Under the pieces are notes generated by a model, which saw only the letters and a program-made list of their open reading frames with translations, did no database searches and was not told the origin of the DNA. This document shows positions 63,404 to 64,000 of a stretch of DNA of 64,000 bases, piece after piece. Origin of the DNA: Manduca sexta. Its lineage: Eukaryota; Arthropoda; Insecta; Lepidoptera; Sphingidae. Location of the stretch: the NCBI RefSeq assembly GCF_014839805.1, contig NC_051123.1, positions 13,064,727-13,128,726 on the forward strand, read 5' to 3'. How positions within the stretch are numbered: the first letter of the stretch is position 1; each line of letters opens with the position of its first letter. The position numbers were made by a program, and so were the translations under genes.

Positions 63404-63880
63404 CAGTGTATTAAAGTGGATATAACTACCTACATAAAAATGTGTGTGTTTTGATTTATAAAAATGAAATCACTTTAAAATTACAGAAATCATGTGTTAT
63501 GTGTACCTAACTTAAGCAATTATGGTTGTTTGATTAGTGTCTTTTGTTGCTTATGATGATAGTTTGAGCATAGAAAATATTGTTCTAATGAAATGTGATG
63601 ATTAGTGCGTGATGTTTATGTTGGTGTTGGACGTCCACCTGCAAGGTGAAAAGACGACTTGATAAACGTCGCGGGAACACGTTGGATGCAGGCAGTTTTC
63701 GACAGGTCCGTCTGGGAATCTTTAGGGGAGGCCTATGTTCAACACTGGACTTTATGTGCCTGATGATGATGTTTAGGTATATTTGTCTTTTTGTAACGTC
63801 GGCGTAGCGTCGTCGCTGCTGGTCTAATTGTTGATTGAGTGATGTGGCCCGGCACAATACCCTAGGTAGTTAAAGCGACC
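63404..63880 (+). repeat. RTE-like LINE 3' end segment, inverted partner of 13195-13690
   Basis: 63620-63763 reads VGVGRPPAR, stop, KDDLINVAGTRWMQAVFDRS, VWESLGEAYVQHWTLCA, stop. Same 48-codon length as 13324-13467. Confidence 0.7.
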
Positions 63881-64000
63881 CGCCCTGTGGAATGGGGGCG
63901 TTTGGAGAATTCCACCACGGTATCCCCTGCCTGTCCTTCGGTGCGCGGGGGCTTCTGAGGCCACCGCGGAGTTTTAGCTGGTAGGCCGTGCATAGGTTAA
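63881..64000. repeat. GC-rich LINE-leader-like sequence at the window edge
   Basis: Contains CCACCACGGTATCCCCTGCC-TGTC, a common phrase of lepidopteran LINE 5' regions. Cut by the window end. Confidence 0.5.

Overview
The window looks like a stretch of a moth or butterfly (Lepidoptera) nuclear genome. It is AT-rich and intron-rich. It is packed with Helitrons of the lepidopteran TC...CTAG type, tRNA-headed SINEs (promoter half reading GCCTCGGTGGCGTAGT), a Dong-like LINE and an R1-clade LINE. No search could be run, so every family name here comes from reading motifs.

The main result is a complete p53-family gene on the minus strand, with coding exons between 45743 and 25819. Seven coding exons join with consistent GT/AG borders and phases (2, 0, 0, 1, 2, 0) into a 562-codon frame ending in TAG, with AATAAA 80 bases downstream. 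The product has a short N-terminal helix with an F-x3-Y-x2-L pattern like the vertebrate p53 transactivation motif. A region of 14 tandem 14-residue proline-rich repeats follows, then the DNA-binding domain with all four zinc ligands, a basic nuclear localisation signal and a helical C-terminus. The repeat block is the most unusual coding feature of the window.

Other host genes are partial. The last exon of peptidyl-tRNA hydrolase 2 (Pth2/Bit1) lies at 12460-12825 (+), converging on p53. Two exons at 54638-54489 and 46875 onward (-) form a small unidentified gene with an E2F-like site upstream. A THAP zinc-finger first exon lies at 58898-58822 (-), divergent from a possible RpL37 first exon at 59111 (+).

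Most of the rest is mobile DNA, much of it nested. From 1 to 11.7 kb: copia pol remnant and LTR; a Dong-like LINE split by a Helitron; an R1-clade LINE with a 13-bp target duplication; two Helitrons. From 12.9 to 25.2 kb: TIR elements, one with a transposase HTH remnant, and SINEs. The p53 introns hold a Harbinger remnant, hAT, pogo and other TIR elements, a LINE, Helitrons, SINEs and a Penelope-like element with 247-bp inverted arms. From 46 to 59 kb: MITEs, a hAT element with target duplication, a 22-bp minisatellite and SINEs. From 60.6 kb to the end, an inverted relative of the 12.9-15.9 kb element holds further insertions, including a Tc1-like transposase split by a Helitron. In two cases removing a Helitron at its A/T junctions restores the host reading frame or motif, so the nesting order can be read directly.
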